From the NCBI RefSeq assembly GCF_009830125.1, contig NZ_WUPT01000002.1:1088001-1152000 (forward strand): a DNA stretch of 64,000 nt, read 5' to 3'. A model generated the notes under the pieces. The model made no database searches and was not told the origin of the DNA. It worked only from the letters and a program-made list of their open reading frames with translations. This document shows positions 45,501 through 53,735 of this stretch, piece after piece. The DNA comes from Kangsaoukella pontilimi. GTDB lineage: Bacteria > Pseudomonadota > Alphaproteobacteria > Rhodobacterales > Rhodobacteraceae. Both the position numbers and the translations under genes were made by a program. How positions within the stretch are numbered: position 1 is the first letter of the stretch; each line of letters opens with the position of its first letter.

Positions 45501-46564
45501 GGGACGACACGCCCGCCAGGATTGAGGCCCAAGGCACGACGGCGCCCGAGGCGACTGACGCCGACCTCCTGAGGTTCCGCGACTGGGTGATAGACCCCGC
45601 GACACACGAGTGCCGCCTCGGCTCGGCCGAGTGCAACTATCTGACCGAACTCATCAACCGTACCGCTGCCCGCATCGACCGCGCGGTGCCGGACGAGGAT
45701 CGCGCGGCCAGCATTCTGACCGGCCGCCCGATTGCACTTGTCCGGCTTCGGCTCGAGTTGCAGAGCGACGGCCCTCTGATCGGCGCGGTGCCAGAGGGCT
45801 GGCCGGTCCGGCTGGGCGATGCGCTCGACCGCGAGGACGGGCTGATCGGCGTTTTCGCGCACGATGCGCCGGTGCTGATGCCTGCCTGGAACCCGCTCGG
45901 CCCGGATCACCCGGAAGTGCCCGGCAATTTCGGGGAACAGGCGCTGAAGATCGGAATGGACGCGCCACTGTCGCTTCTGGCGCTGATGGACCCCGAGGCG
46001 CATATCCACGCGGTCACGGGGTTTCTGCCCCGCGGAACGCTGTCGCTGCCCGAACCGGAAAGCCTAGGGGCGCGCCTGCCTGTTGCCTCGATTTTTCAGG
46101 TGGCGCCTGTCATCGGCACCGGCGATGCCGTGGCCATGCCCCGGCCGTCGGGGGATTACGGCGAGTGGTCCTGGGCCTGGTACGCTCCCGATGTGGGCGA
46201 TTTCAGGCTGGAAGACGAGATCGCCGAGGCGAGCACCTGGGCGGTCCGCTCGGAGGCGGAGCGGCAGTTGTCGGAAGGCTGGCTCAGGCTGGTTGCGCGG
46301 CCGGTGCGGATACGGGCCTTCGCCGCCGATCCCGGCGGCAGCGGGCCGGGTCGTGTGCGGCTGAGGTGGACGGTCGAACATGCCGAGCGGATACGGATCG
46401 TCAATGCCGACGCGCCGGAAGATACGCCTCCGCTTGCCGAATTCGCCGGATATCTGCCGGAGCAGTGCGATCTGGACACCGGCGGAGGCGTCACGCGGCT
46501 TGCGCTCTGGGCCGAAGGGGCGGGGCAGTGGGTCCGCCGCGACATCACGCTGAACGGAAACTGA
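42557..46564 (+). CDS. Giant-cluster protein of unknown function (1335 aa)
   Basis: A 1335-residue protein with no enzyme motif I can name. Notable parts: an N-terminal SGNVLLAPVRVEALVIGGG, a helical stretch with Lys/Arg pairs near residues 415-440 (RLAALNAKVSAIDRMERALAARRKEVFHLWTDW), an Asp/Glu/Pro-rich linker around 635-690 (PPPPDPEEEALASAGADEGGEADL), and a beta-rich C-terminal half. No signal peptide or membrane helix. It starts inside the previous gene (ATGA) and ends 16 bases before the kelch gene with AGGAAAAGGGG between. Likely a structural partner of the 1637-residue protein. Confidence 0.6.
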   Translation: MSFPSGNVLLAPVRVEALVIGGGASRWGHWADTSPDYAALLRDYAFGPELMRDPIDGEVASLHPEGVHLHFHLPSALAQGRQDDETELTFDAAPNRWLVQRIAHGPDPEVPARLDAWLVLGDVEDPEGVAWPVETTGPALRVLRIGGREDVFRIDEETEKRVLTDAALAARDAVSRPAPVPLTAVGPGDPLFAAGYTACRRSFGFHDPAPCPDDLKGGDLRLSYVVAGWYDDPKQDPLARFEAARGQTPEARRRAFLDWLAAGDAYWTGAGTREIPGRVLCHGAVHGLDWQDGAEGNDTGGGHALARIQSGKHHIALGSTPHEALSALFGKSEQSEELLTALQEGLIEEDVTLKKLRTELHTRRFHKRPGGTVYAFKPLAYENKPSEASLPPEAAPSRVPPDLAVRLAALNAKVSAIDRMERALAARRKEVFHLWTDWTRKAMVTGYTETGPTGAAQSAYDAAAALLTSELEALGTERGQATIALGYPGPVATPPEGGDPVADSPLGLAGKAAGFELVAAEAAPFWTPAEPAVAISGPLMSPMNGAPAHGPEEWRHEDQVLGGWTLKPARGPEGAVTGAALRDDVLGSDAAPEFAPLATRLLDEALLFDRGLVARMARLSGLRDSDAAESLLSDALDDAARRRPPPPDPEEEALASAGADEGGEADLTGLAPASPPVPDKGSGPSLGIPPDPAAVANGGNGWSPLLLAWRAAWHPADLSGPVDAGWQIGPDGALAPKTEDSRNAVPHETEIRQTAVLSASFAANVDSRIGRLTSLLGGEVAMHWLREDLAERPVRAQMLDGFAKALGGVQSVLRLPPFDLDLAPGPDDDGPALFPFDPVHKLLDWTQAPLHQDTEPPRPAHAIRAGALELRQVRIIDGFGRSVGLPVAVATKPRADNAVLVQAAAPVVAAPASGTETQRAHFSPGFVQPMRLAFELDPGRDAGSPLAGWIVPNHLEASLVLYTASGRAVGALQRQGNGGYLWDDTPARIEAQGTTAPEATDADLLRFRDWVIDPATHECRLGSAECNYLTELINRTAARIDRAVPDEDRAASILTGRPIALVRLRLELQSDGPLIGAVPEGWPVRLGDALDREDGLIGVFAHDAPVLMPAWNPLGPDHPEVPGNFGEQALKIGMDAPLSLLALMDPEAHIHAVTGFLPRGTLSLPEPESLGARLPVASIFQVAPVIGTGDAVAMPRPSGDYGEWSWAWYAPDVGDFRLEDEIAEASTWAVRSEAERQLSEGWLRLVARPVRIRAFAADPGGSGPGRVRLRWTVEHAERIRIVNADAPEDTPPLAEFAGYLPEQCDLDTGGGVTRLALWAEGAGQWVRRDITLNGN

Positions 46565-46580
46565 GGAAAAGGGGCCGAGA

Positions 46581-48470
46581 ATGACCTGGGACATGACAAC
46601 CGCCGCCGGCGCGGACTTCGACGTGTCGCTCGGCGAGGTCAAGCTGGACTTCGGTGGCGGTGGACGCACTGGGAACAGCGTCGAAATCGCTGTGACGAAT
46701 ACCGGCACCGAGGCAACGGTCCGGGTGACGATGCTGGTTTCGGTGGCACAGGACGCTGCTGCTCTTTTTGCCGCGGGCGAACTGCCCTCGAAGACGGTTT
46801 TCAACCTCAACGGCACGACAAGCGATCTCGGCTCGGTCGACCCGGCACTGTTCGAGGATACCGCCGAAAGCGGTCTGCCCCTGCCGCTCAAGGCGTGGTG
46901 GACCAACTCGAAGGGCCGGAATTTGCCCGCAAATGAGCGGCTTGTGTTCCACTTTGCCGACTTTCCGCTGTCGGTGCCGCCGGGCACCGCGCAGGTCTGT
47001 GTCCTTGTGCAGGTAATGAAAGGCCGTGTCTGGCAGACGATTCTGCGCCGGACGGTCGACATCGTGAAGGACCCGCCAAGCGCGGACCGTGCCAGCCTTG
47101 TCTATTTCCGGTCCAGCGATGATGTCGTCTCCCATGCCGGGCGCGATCCGGTCGAACTGTCGTTTCTTCTGGCCATTCCCGACGAGGACCAACGCAGCAA
47201 CGCCCGTGTAGCTGTTCTCAGGAACGGTGTGCCGATTGACCTCTCCCGCTCGGATGGCGGACGGGGAGGCGGCTCGGGCGTGACGATCGATGCCGAGGCG
47301 GGTACGCTCCACGGCGTTCTGACCGATTTTCCCTCGATCACCACCACGTACCGGCTTCGCGTGACGTTTCCCGATCCCGATGGCGGGGTCCGACCCGACG
47401 CCCGGATCGAGGAAACGGTTCTTGTGCAGGTCCTCGCGCCGGGCTGGAACCAGATCACCTTCGCGGATGAAAGCCCTCTGCAACTCTTCGCCCATACCGC
47501 CTTCGGGGTCGGAGATCAGGTGGGGCTCTACGGGCTTTTCCATCTGGGTGAACGCAAGGTCGGGTTGCGGTTCTCGGCCGGCGGGCTCGACGACTGGGTG
47601 CCCGCAGAGAACGGCCTGTTTCCGCGCGAAATGGTCGGCAGACGCTCATCGGGCGGAATGGAGACAAGCCCCGGCGTCGTCTATCAGAACCGCATCTGGC
47701 TCGTGGGCGGAAGCAGCGTGGACATGAACCGCGACGGGGCAGATGTCTGGTCCTACGGGCGCGATCCGGACACAGGCGAGACAGGCTGGCGGCGCGAGGA
47801 CGTCGCGCCGCTGCCCGACAATGTCCAGACCCCTCCCGACAAGCGGCTCGGCCGGGCGGGGCATTCCTGCGTGGTCGTGGCCGGCGAAGACAGCGAAGAG
47901 CGGCTTCTGGTGATCGGCGGATTTCAAAAGCAGAACCGTTCCTATTTCAGCGACGTGCTGGTCTTTCAGCCCGAAACCCGGGATTGGGAGGTCTACGCCA
48001 CGGCCCCGTGGACGGCGCGGCGCGGGCATTCCTGTACCGTGTGCAACACGAAGGATGGCCACGAAATCTGGCTCTTCGGCGGGAATTGCTCGGGCACGGA
48101 CTTCAATGACATCTGGATGAGCAAGGACGGCAAGACCTGGGACAAGCAGATCGACATCCTTCCTTCTCCGGGCGGGCCGCTCGGGGCTTCGCTGGGAACG
48201 ACTTCGCGGCATGATGGCACGGATCGGGTCGTCGTGCTGGCCACGTTCCTCGACCAGCGCGAGAAGGGCAACACCACCGTCTCGTACATGTTCGAACTGA
48301 AGGACGAGAACAAAGTCTGGCACCGGGTCGACGTGGGCCGGGGCTGGCAGACATTTTCCGGCGCGCATTTCGGGCTGAGGTCGCTATCGTTCGAGGGGCG
48401 GCTCTATCTCTGGTCGGTCAGCCCGTTATTCCAGAAAGAGCCGCCCGTCCGGCTGAGTATCCTGTTGTGA
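46581..48470 (+). CDS. Kelch-type beta-propeller protein
   Basis: A 629-residue protein. Residues 1-290 are beta-sandwich-like (SVEIAVTNTGTEATVRVTM, a CARDB-like or Ig-like look). Residues about 350-540 contain three kelch-like units: GVVYQNRIWLVGGSSVDMNRDGADVWSY, RAGHSCVVVAG ... LLVIGGFQKQNRSYFSDVLVF, and RRGHSCTVCNTKDGHEIWLFGGNCSGTDFNDIWM, each with the double-Gly and aromatic positions of the motif. No signal peptide. GGGGCCGAGA precedes ATG at 46581. Kelch propellers bind protein or carbohydrate; the partner is unknown. Confidence 0.68.
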   Translation: MTWDMTTAAGADFDVSLGEVKLDFGGGGRTGNSVEIAVTNTGTEATVRVTMLVSVAQDAAALFAAGELPSKTVFNLNGTTSDLGSVDPALFEDTAESGLPLPLKAWWTNSKGRNLPANERLVFHFADFPLSVPPGTAQVCVLVQVMKGRVWQTILRRTVDIVKDPPSADRASLVYFRSSDDVVSHAGRDPVELSFLLAIPDEDQRSNARVAVLRNGVPIDLSRSDGGRGGGSGVTIDAEAGTLHGVLTDFPSITTTYRLRVTFPDPDGGVRPDARIEETVLVQVLAPGWNQITFADESPLQLFAHTAFGVGDQVGLYGLFHLGERKVGLRFSAGGLDDWVPAENGLFPREMVGRRSSGGMETSPGVVYQNRIWLVGGSSVDMNRDGADVWSYGRDPDTGETGWRREDVAPLPDNVQTPPDKRLGRAGHSCVVVAGEDSEERLLVIGGFQKQNRSYFSDVLVFQPETRDWEVYATAPWTARRGHSCTVCNTKDGHEIWLFGGNCSGTDFNDIWMSKDGKTWDKQIDILPSPGGPLGASLGTTSRHDGTDRVVVLATFLDQREKGNTTVSYMFELKDENKVWHRVDVGRGWQTFSGAHFGLRSLSFEGRLYLWSVSPLFQKEPPVRLSILL

Positions 48471-48481
48471 AGGGGCACATC

Positions 48482-50587
48482 ATGAGATCGACACCATTCG
48501 TACCGGGCCGGCTGCGGCCCGCCGCACGCGCGCTTCTCGGCTGTCTATGCGCCGTGGCGACCGCTTCCGCGCCCGTCTTCGCCCAGGAGCCGCAGAAAAC
48601 CTGGGTGACCACGATTCTCGATACCAGCGACATCACCAACGGCACCGGCGTCTATCTCGACGAGGGCGAGGGCGAGACCTTCACAACTCTTCTCAACAAC
48701 GCCGAAACGCTGAGCTTCCAGATACCCGAACGACCCGGCGAATGGCGTGTGATTTCGGGCGACCTGATCCTGCGGCGGCAGGATTCCGGAGGTGGCGAGG
48801 CGGAGATAGAATTATCCGCCAAACCCCGGACCGCGACCGTCGGTCAGCATAACCACTCCCTGCCCACTGCGCTGCAGGAGATCGTCTTTTACGGATCTGA
48901 CCCCGAACAGGGCGAGATCACCCGGTTCGACTTCCGCCGCCTTGACTGGGCCTTCGCACGCAATCAGGCCCCCGATGTCGACATAACGCTGAAGACCGTG
49001 GGCGGCACCAACGCGCAGCGCGTCTGGCACGGGCAAACGGCCGAAATCGCGTCTTTCCGTCCGCGCCTGCAACTGACCATGCAAGGGGCCGGGCAGGAGC
49101 GCATCCAGTCCGTGGGACTGGAGGGGCTATCTTCTCCCTATGGCGCGCGGCCGGGCAACCCCGAGGGGGGCAACTATGTCCGCTTTCCTGCGTCGGTCCA
49201 GTGGGACGCCCCCTTCGTCGAGAATGCCTATCACGTGATCTTCTCGCCCCCGTTTTTCTATTCGCTGACACCGGGCTTCCTCAGATCGCTGCGGGTCAGG
49301 GTGACGGGCTGGCGACACGGTGACACCAAGGTCACGCCGGCCAACGCGATGGGAACAGACCTGCTGATGTCGGACACGGACCGCATCTATGCGGTTTCGC
49401 AGGCCTCGGCCGCAGCCTGGTATCTCGAGCCGGACGCGAAAGAGTGGAACCCTGTCACTTACCGGCAGGGGGCCGATTCCTTTCCGGTAAGACCGCCGAC
49501 ACCGGCTGACGTCCTTCCCAACGAGGACCCTTCCATCGGGCCGGACGGCAGCCTCTATTTCGCCAGCGGCCAGCACTTCATCGGACTTAACCCAAGGCTT
49601 GCGACGCTCTGGCGCGTCCCCATGCGCGAGGGCAAGGTCAGTGTCGCGACCGTGGGCCCGACCGGGCGCTGGGTGTATGTGGTGACGACGCAGGGCTGCG
49701 TCGATGACCCCGAAGCCGCCATTCCCGCCTGCGGCCTTCTGGCGGTGGATACCGCGACGGGGGGCGTGCGGTATGCGCCCTTGCCTTTCCCAAACGACCT
49801 GTCACTTGCGAGCGAGCCCATCCTACACGCGCCCGTCGTCATTCAGGACGGGGACCAGTCCGAATGGGTCTACGTGGCCACGATACCCGACCTTGGCGCG
49901 CCGGGCAGCGCAACGCTCGCCGCCTACGAGAACCCGCTGACCGACATCGAGGACCGGGACGAACTGGAATACCGCTGGCACAAGGTCGGCGTTTTCGGTC
50001 AGCCGGTCCCCGACGGTGTCGTTCCCGGTCCAAACCAGCACAAGTCGCTTCTGATACCCCGGCTGATGCCCCCGGACAGGGGCGGCACTTGGACCGTGGT
50101 CGCCGCCGACTGGAAAAGCGGGCAGGGCACAGACATCGTTATTCTGACGATGGGGCCGGGCGAAAGTCTGACACCCCGCTCGGCGCGCGTCGTCGTGGCC
50201 GACGATATCGGCTACTACCTCGATACGGCGAGCAGGCAGCTGGTGGGGCTCAGTCCCCGGCCAGGTGCGTCTTCGCGCAGCTTCGTACCGGTGACGGGTA
50301 ACGTTATCGAAGGCTGGCCCTCGGGGACGCAGATGACGCTTCACGCCGCCAGGAACGGGGCGCTCTACCTGGTGGGCTCGGACCGCAATGTCTGGGATCT
50401 GGTCCTGTCGTCTGCCAACCGGGTAAATACCGACTGCATCTGGTCGCCCGGCCGGTTCAGGATCATCGAGGGGCAGACCGACGGGCTGGATGTGATCATG
50501 ACACCCTTCGACAACGTTCTGCTGCCGGAAGGGTTCAAGGGGCGTGACCTTGCAGTGGCGGGTGGCGAGAAGGTCAACGATTGCTGA
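48482..50587 (+). CDS. Secreted propeller-like protein of unknown function (701 aa)
   Basis: The only protein of the giant array with a Sec signal peptide (RPAARALLGCLCAVATASAPVFA, cleavage near AQEP), so it is periplasmic or exported. Beyond residue 290, strand patterns with DRIYAVSQAS, GSLYFASGQHFIGLNP, GRWVYVVTTQG and NGALYLVGSDRNVWDL resemble successive blades of a PQQ-like or kelch propeller. ATG at 48482 with AGGGG 6 bases upstream is preferred; a GTG at 48467 overlapping the previous stop would lengthen the signal peptide by 5 residues. It gives the cluster an envelope component. Confidence 0.65.
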   Translation: MRSTPFVPGRLRPAARALLGCLCAVATASAPVFAQEPQKTWVTTILDTSDITNGTGVYLDEGEGETFTTLLNNAETLSFQIPERPGEWRVISGDLILRRQDSGGGEAEIELSAKPRTATVGQHNHSLPTALQEIVFYGSDPEQGEITRFDFRRLDWAFARNQAPDVDITLKTVGGTNAQRVWHGQTAEIASFRPRLQLTMQGAGQERIQSVGLEGLSSPYGARPGNPEGGNYVRFPASVQWDAPFVENAYHVIFSPPFFYSLTPGFLRSLRVRVTGWRHGDTKVTPANAMGTDLLMSDTDRIYAVSQASAAAWYLEPDAKEWNPVTYRQGADSFPVRPPTPADVLPNEDPSIGPDGSLYFASGQHFIGLNPRLATLWRVPMREGKVSVATVGPTGRWVYVVTTQGCVDDPEAAIPACGLLAVDTATGGVRYAPLPFPNDLSLASEPILHAPVVIQDGDQSEWVYVATIPDLGAPGSATLAAYENPLTDIEDRDELEYRWHKVGVFGQPVPDGVVPGPNQHKSLLIPRLMPPDRGGTWTVVAADWKSGQGTDIVILTMGPGESLTPRSARVVVADDIGYYLDTASRQLVGLSPRPGASSRSFVPVTGNVIEGWPSGTQMTLHAARNGALYLVGSDRNVWDLVLSSANRVNTDCIWSPGRFRIIEGQTDGLDVIMTPFDNVLLPEGFKGRDLAVAGGEKVNDC

Positions 50588-50626
50588 GCGGTCGCCCGAA
50601 GCCCGAGGAAAGAGAAGGTATCAGGC

Positions 50627-51331
50627 ATGGACAAACTCATGTCGCCCGAAGCGCTTGAGATCGCCGGGTATATCGGCGTGGGGCTTTATCTCGGCTCTTA
50701 CGTGCTTCTGCAGTTCGGCGTCATACTCGGCAGCGGCAGTCTCTACTCGGTTCTGAACCTTCTGGCCGCCTGCTTCGTGCTGGCCAGCCTGATGTCCGCC
50801 TTCAACATGTCTTCGGCCATCATTCAGGTGACATGGATCGTGATCAGCGTGGTTGGCCTCAGCCGTCGCGCGATCCTGAACGCGATGGTCCGCTTCGACC
50901 CCGACGAGCGCGCCTTTATCGATGACGTCTTCCCCGCCATGCCCAAACCTCTCGGACGGCGGTTTCTGAACCGGGGCAACTGGGTCACGTTCGACCCCGG
51001 CACCGAGATCACCCGCGAGGGCGAGCCGGTTGCGAACCTGGTCTATCTGTCCGACGGGCAGGCCGAGGTCGTCAGCGGCGGGCAGAGTGTCGCGACGCTG
51101 TCGCGCGGCCTGATCGGCGAGATGAACGTGCAGGCGGGCGGCCCCGCCTCGGCCACGGTAAGGGTCGATGCGCCATCCCGCGCCTTCGTCATTTCGCGGA
51201 GCGCGCTCCTGACGCTCGGCCGCCGCGATTCCGATTTCAGCGCCCTTCTGGAACAGGCGCTCAGCCGGTCAGTCCGCGAGAAACTGGCCGAGGCGAATGC
51301 CCGCGCGTCGGGGCGCGCCAGAGGTGCGTAG
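50627..51331 (+). CDS. Membrane protein with cyclic-nucleotide-binding-like domain (first)
   Basis: A 234-residue protein: three membrane helices in residues 13-82 (EIAGYIGVGLYLGSYVLLQF, LNLLAACFVLASLMSAF, IIQVTWIVISVVGL) and a C-terminal cyclic-nucleotide-binding fold (about 105-225), with FDPGTEITREGEPVANLVYLSDG as the first strands. The phosphate cassette reads LIGEMNVQAGGPASATV: the Glu is kept but the position of the Arg that holds the cyclic phosphate (Arg209 of PKA RI-alpha) is Ala. Architecture parallels the convergent protein at 54991. It lies between the giant array and the kinase, 39 bases after the secreted protein. Confidence 0.78.
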   Translation: MDKLMSPEALEIAGYIGVGLYLGSYVLLQFGVILGSGSLYSVLNLLAACFVLASLMSAFNMSSAIIQVTWIVISVVGLSRRAILNAMVRFDPDERAFIDDVFPAMPKPLGRRFLNRGNWVTFDPGTEITREGEPVANLVYLSDGQAEVVSGGQSVATLSRGLIGEMNVQAGGPASATVRVDAPSRAFVISRSALLTLGRRDSDFSALLEQALSRSVREKLAEANARASGRARGA

Positions 51332-51447
51332 GTCTCGTTCGAGGCGTCAGAAGGGGCTTGTCCCCCGGCAGTCAGGCACCGACAATGCACGTTATGCGGG
51401 ACAGGCGGATACAGGGACGGACATGACGGCCAGAAGGATCGGCACGG

Positions 51448-53346
51448 GTGGCTAAAGACCCCGATCTCGCCCGCGAGCTGCGGATCGACGAGGCGGTCGA
51501 GGTCGTTCTCGCCTCGCCGCGCATCCTGATCGGCATGTCCTTCGCGTTTATCATCCTTCTGGCCAATCTCGGGCCCGGCGTCCTGATGGGCTGGGCGGGT
51601 CTGCCGGCGGCGGTGATCTTCGTGATGATCTACCTCGCGATGAGCGGGTTCTTCCGCCTTCGCCATCGCGACCGGCCCACAGACGTCTCGGCCCGGCGGA
51701 TGCGGTCGTTCCTGATCTTCGCGGTCGTGATGGGCGCGGGCTGGGGCATCATGCTGTCGCTCATCATTCAGGCGGGCGACGAGCGGACGCGCACCGTCGC
51801 GCTGCTTCTGGCCTTTATCGGCACGTTCGCGACGACCAGCATCAACTCCACGCGCGTGTCGATGGGTTTCGGTTTCACCACCCTCGGGATCACGTGGCTG
51901 ACGGTGCTCTGGACCGGGGCGCTGCCCGCTTTCGGCGCGTCGGTCATGTTCGTGCTGGCCTACCTGACGATCTCCTATTTCGCGCATCAGTCGCAGCAGA
52001 CCCGGATCGCGGCGATCAAGCAGACCATGGCGAACACCCGCGCGATGGAGGCGCGGTTCCAGGCGGAAGAAGACCTGCGCACGGCCCAGATCGAGGCCGC
52101 CGAGCGCGAGAAGAGCCGCCAGATGGAGCTGAGCGCCACGCAGCGGAACGTCATCAACGCCATTCCCTTCCCGCTGATCCTGGCCCGCGGGGACTCGGCG
52201 CTGGAGGTTACGCCGGCCGCCCGTGCGCAGTTCGGTGTCAGTGAGGCGACCGAACTGTCCGAGATCACGCTGAGCGACTTTTTCGTCGATCCGGCCACCC
52301 CGGCAGAGATCCTCGGCCGCATTCAGGCGGATGGCGAGTTGAACGATTTCGAGACGCTGATGAAGAACACCTCGGACGAGGAGTTCTGGGTCACGATTTC
52401 CACGCGCTCGCTGGTCTACGAAGGGCAGAAAAGCTGGCTCAATGCGATCTACGTGATCGACGCGAGGAAGCGGATGGAGCAGGAGCTGGGCGCGACCCGT
52501 GATCGCGCGGTGGCAGCGCTCGCCGATCTCAGGAAAGCGCAGGAGCAGCTGATCCACGCCGAGAAGATGGCGGGCCTCGGTCAGCTCACGGCGGGGATCG
52601 CGCATGAGATCAAGAACCCGCTCAACTTCGTCAACAACTTCGCCAAGCTCTCGACCGAGATGCTGGACGAACTGGCCGAGCTTCTGTCGGACGGTGTGAC
52701 CTATGCCGATGACGACACCCGCGAGGATGTCGAGGACACGCTCGCCACGGTGCGCGAAAACCTCGTCAAGATCGACCAGCATGGCGGGCGTGCCGACAGC
52801 ATCGTCAAGAACATGCTGTCCCATTCCCGTGAGGGCACCGGCCAGCGCGAGACGGTGGGCCTGAACGGGCTGGTCAAAGAGGCGCTGAACCTCGCCTATC
52901 ACGGTGCGCGGGCGTCGGACGTGTCTTTCAATGCCGATATCCAGACCGAATGGTCCGACGATGTGGGTGACGTGACCGTGGTGCCTCAGGAAATTCAACG
53001 CGTCTTCCTCAACGTGATCTCGAACGGCATCTACGCCGCCGGCAAGTCCGCCGCCGCCGGGGGGGCGCCTGCGCAGATCGCGATTTCCACGCGGGCCGAG
53101 GGGGGCGACTACGTGGTCGACGTCACCGATAACGGCCCGGGCATCCCCGAAGATGCCCGAAAGAGGATTTTCGAGCCGTTCTACACCACCAAACCGGCGG
53201 GTGAGGGGACAGGGCTGGGCCTCTCCATGAGCTTCGACATCGTCAAGGCGCATGGCGGGCGGATCGACCTGACCAGTGCAGAGGGCGAGGGCACGACCTT
53301 CACCATCCGCCTGCCGAAAGCCGCCCGAGGGGAGGCCCCAGAATGA
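51448..53346 (+). CDS. Membrane-bound histidine kinase
   Basis: A 632-residue sensor kinase. Five or six membrane helices lie in residues 25-180; a helical linker and a PAS-like region (about 220-345) follow; HisKA has the phospho-accepting His in LTAGIAHEIKNPLNF near residue 385; HATPase_c has the N box VFLNVISNGIYA, DNGPGIP and GEGTGLGLSMSF. No periplasmic domain is visible, so it may sense within the membrane. The start is GTG at 51448. A short open frame (ATG at 51423, 10 residues) ends over this start and could couple its translation. The response-regulator gene overlaps its end (ATGA). Confidence 0.9.
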   Translation: MAKDPDLARELRIDEAVEVVLASPRILIGMSFAFIILLANLGPGVLMGWAGLPAAVIFVMIYLAMSGFFRLRHRDRPTDVSARRMRSFLIFAVVMGAGWGIMLSLIIQAGDERTRTVALLLAFIGTFATTSINSTRVSMGFGFTTLGITWLTVLWTGALPAFGASVMFVLAYLTISYFAHQSQQTRIAAIKQTMANTRAMEARFQAEEDLRTAQIEAAEREKSRQMELSATQRNVINAIPFPLILARGDSALEVTPAARAQFGVSEATELSEITLSDFFVDPATPAEILGRIQADGELNDFETLMKNTSDEEFWVTISTRSLVYEGQKSWLNAIYVIDARKRMEQELGATRDRAVAALADLRKAQEQLIHAEKMAGLGQLTAGIAHEIKNPLNFVNNFAKLSTEMLDELAELLSDGVTYADDDTREDVEDTLATVRENLVKIDQHGGRADSIVKNMLSHSREGTGQRETVGLNGLVKEALNLAYHGARASDVSFNADIQTEWSDDVGDVTVVPQEIQRVFLNVISNGIYAAGKSAAAGGAPAQIAISTRAEGGDYVVDVTDNGPGIPEDARKRIFEPFYTTKPAGEGTGLGLSMSFDIVKAHGGRIDLTSAEGEGTTFTIRLPKAARGEAPE

Positions 53347-53735
53347 CCGGGGCCCGCCGCATCCTCGTCGTCGATGACGAGCCCGACATGGCCGAGCTTT
53401 TCCGCCAGCAGTTCCGCCGTGAAATCCGCAAGGGTGTCTACGAGTTCCGTTTCGCCGAGCGCGGGCAGGAGGCTCTCGACGTGCTGGACGGCGAGACGCC
53501 CGCGGTGCTTCTGTCGGACCTCAATATCCCCGGCATGGACGGGATAGAGCTTCTGGAGCGGGTCAAGGGGCTGCGGCCGGACCTGCCGGTCATCATGGTC
53601 ACCGCCTATGGCGACAGAGGCACGACCGAGAGGGTCAAGGGGCTGGGCGCGGAAACGCTGGTGCCGAAGCCGGTGGATTTCGACCTGCTCAAATCCACGC
53701 TTTCCGAGCTTGTCGCGGCGGAGGGGCGGCGATGA
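53343..53735 (+). CDS. Single-domain response regulator
   Basis: A 130-residue receiver protein without an output domain. Acidic pocket [10 protein letters not shown], phospho-acceptor in [12 protein letters not shown], Thr in VTAYGD and Lys in VPKPVD are all present. Both ends overlap neighbours as ATGA. The N-terminal [17 protein letters not shown] is nearly repeated in the next protein, so the two receivers are paralogues, probably phosphorylated by the same kinase; this one may relay or compete for phosphate. Confidence 0.93.
   Translation: MTGARRILVVDDEPDMAELFRQQFRREIRKGVYEFRFAERGQEALDVLDGETPAVLLSDLNIPGMDGIELLERVKGLRPDLPVIMVTAYGDRGTTERVKGLGAETLVPKPVDFDLLKSTLSELVAAEGRR

Noticed and set aside
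43532-46009. 825-codon minus-strand frame inside the 1335-residue gene
   Set aside because: Same antisense signature, and the plus frame is coupled to its neighbours at both ends.
33364-50587. Contractile injection system, phage tail or Tc toxin locus
   Set aside because: No sheath, tube, baseplate, spike, AAA+ or Rhs-type motif in any of the six proteins.
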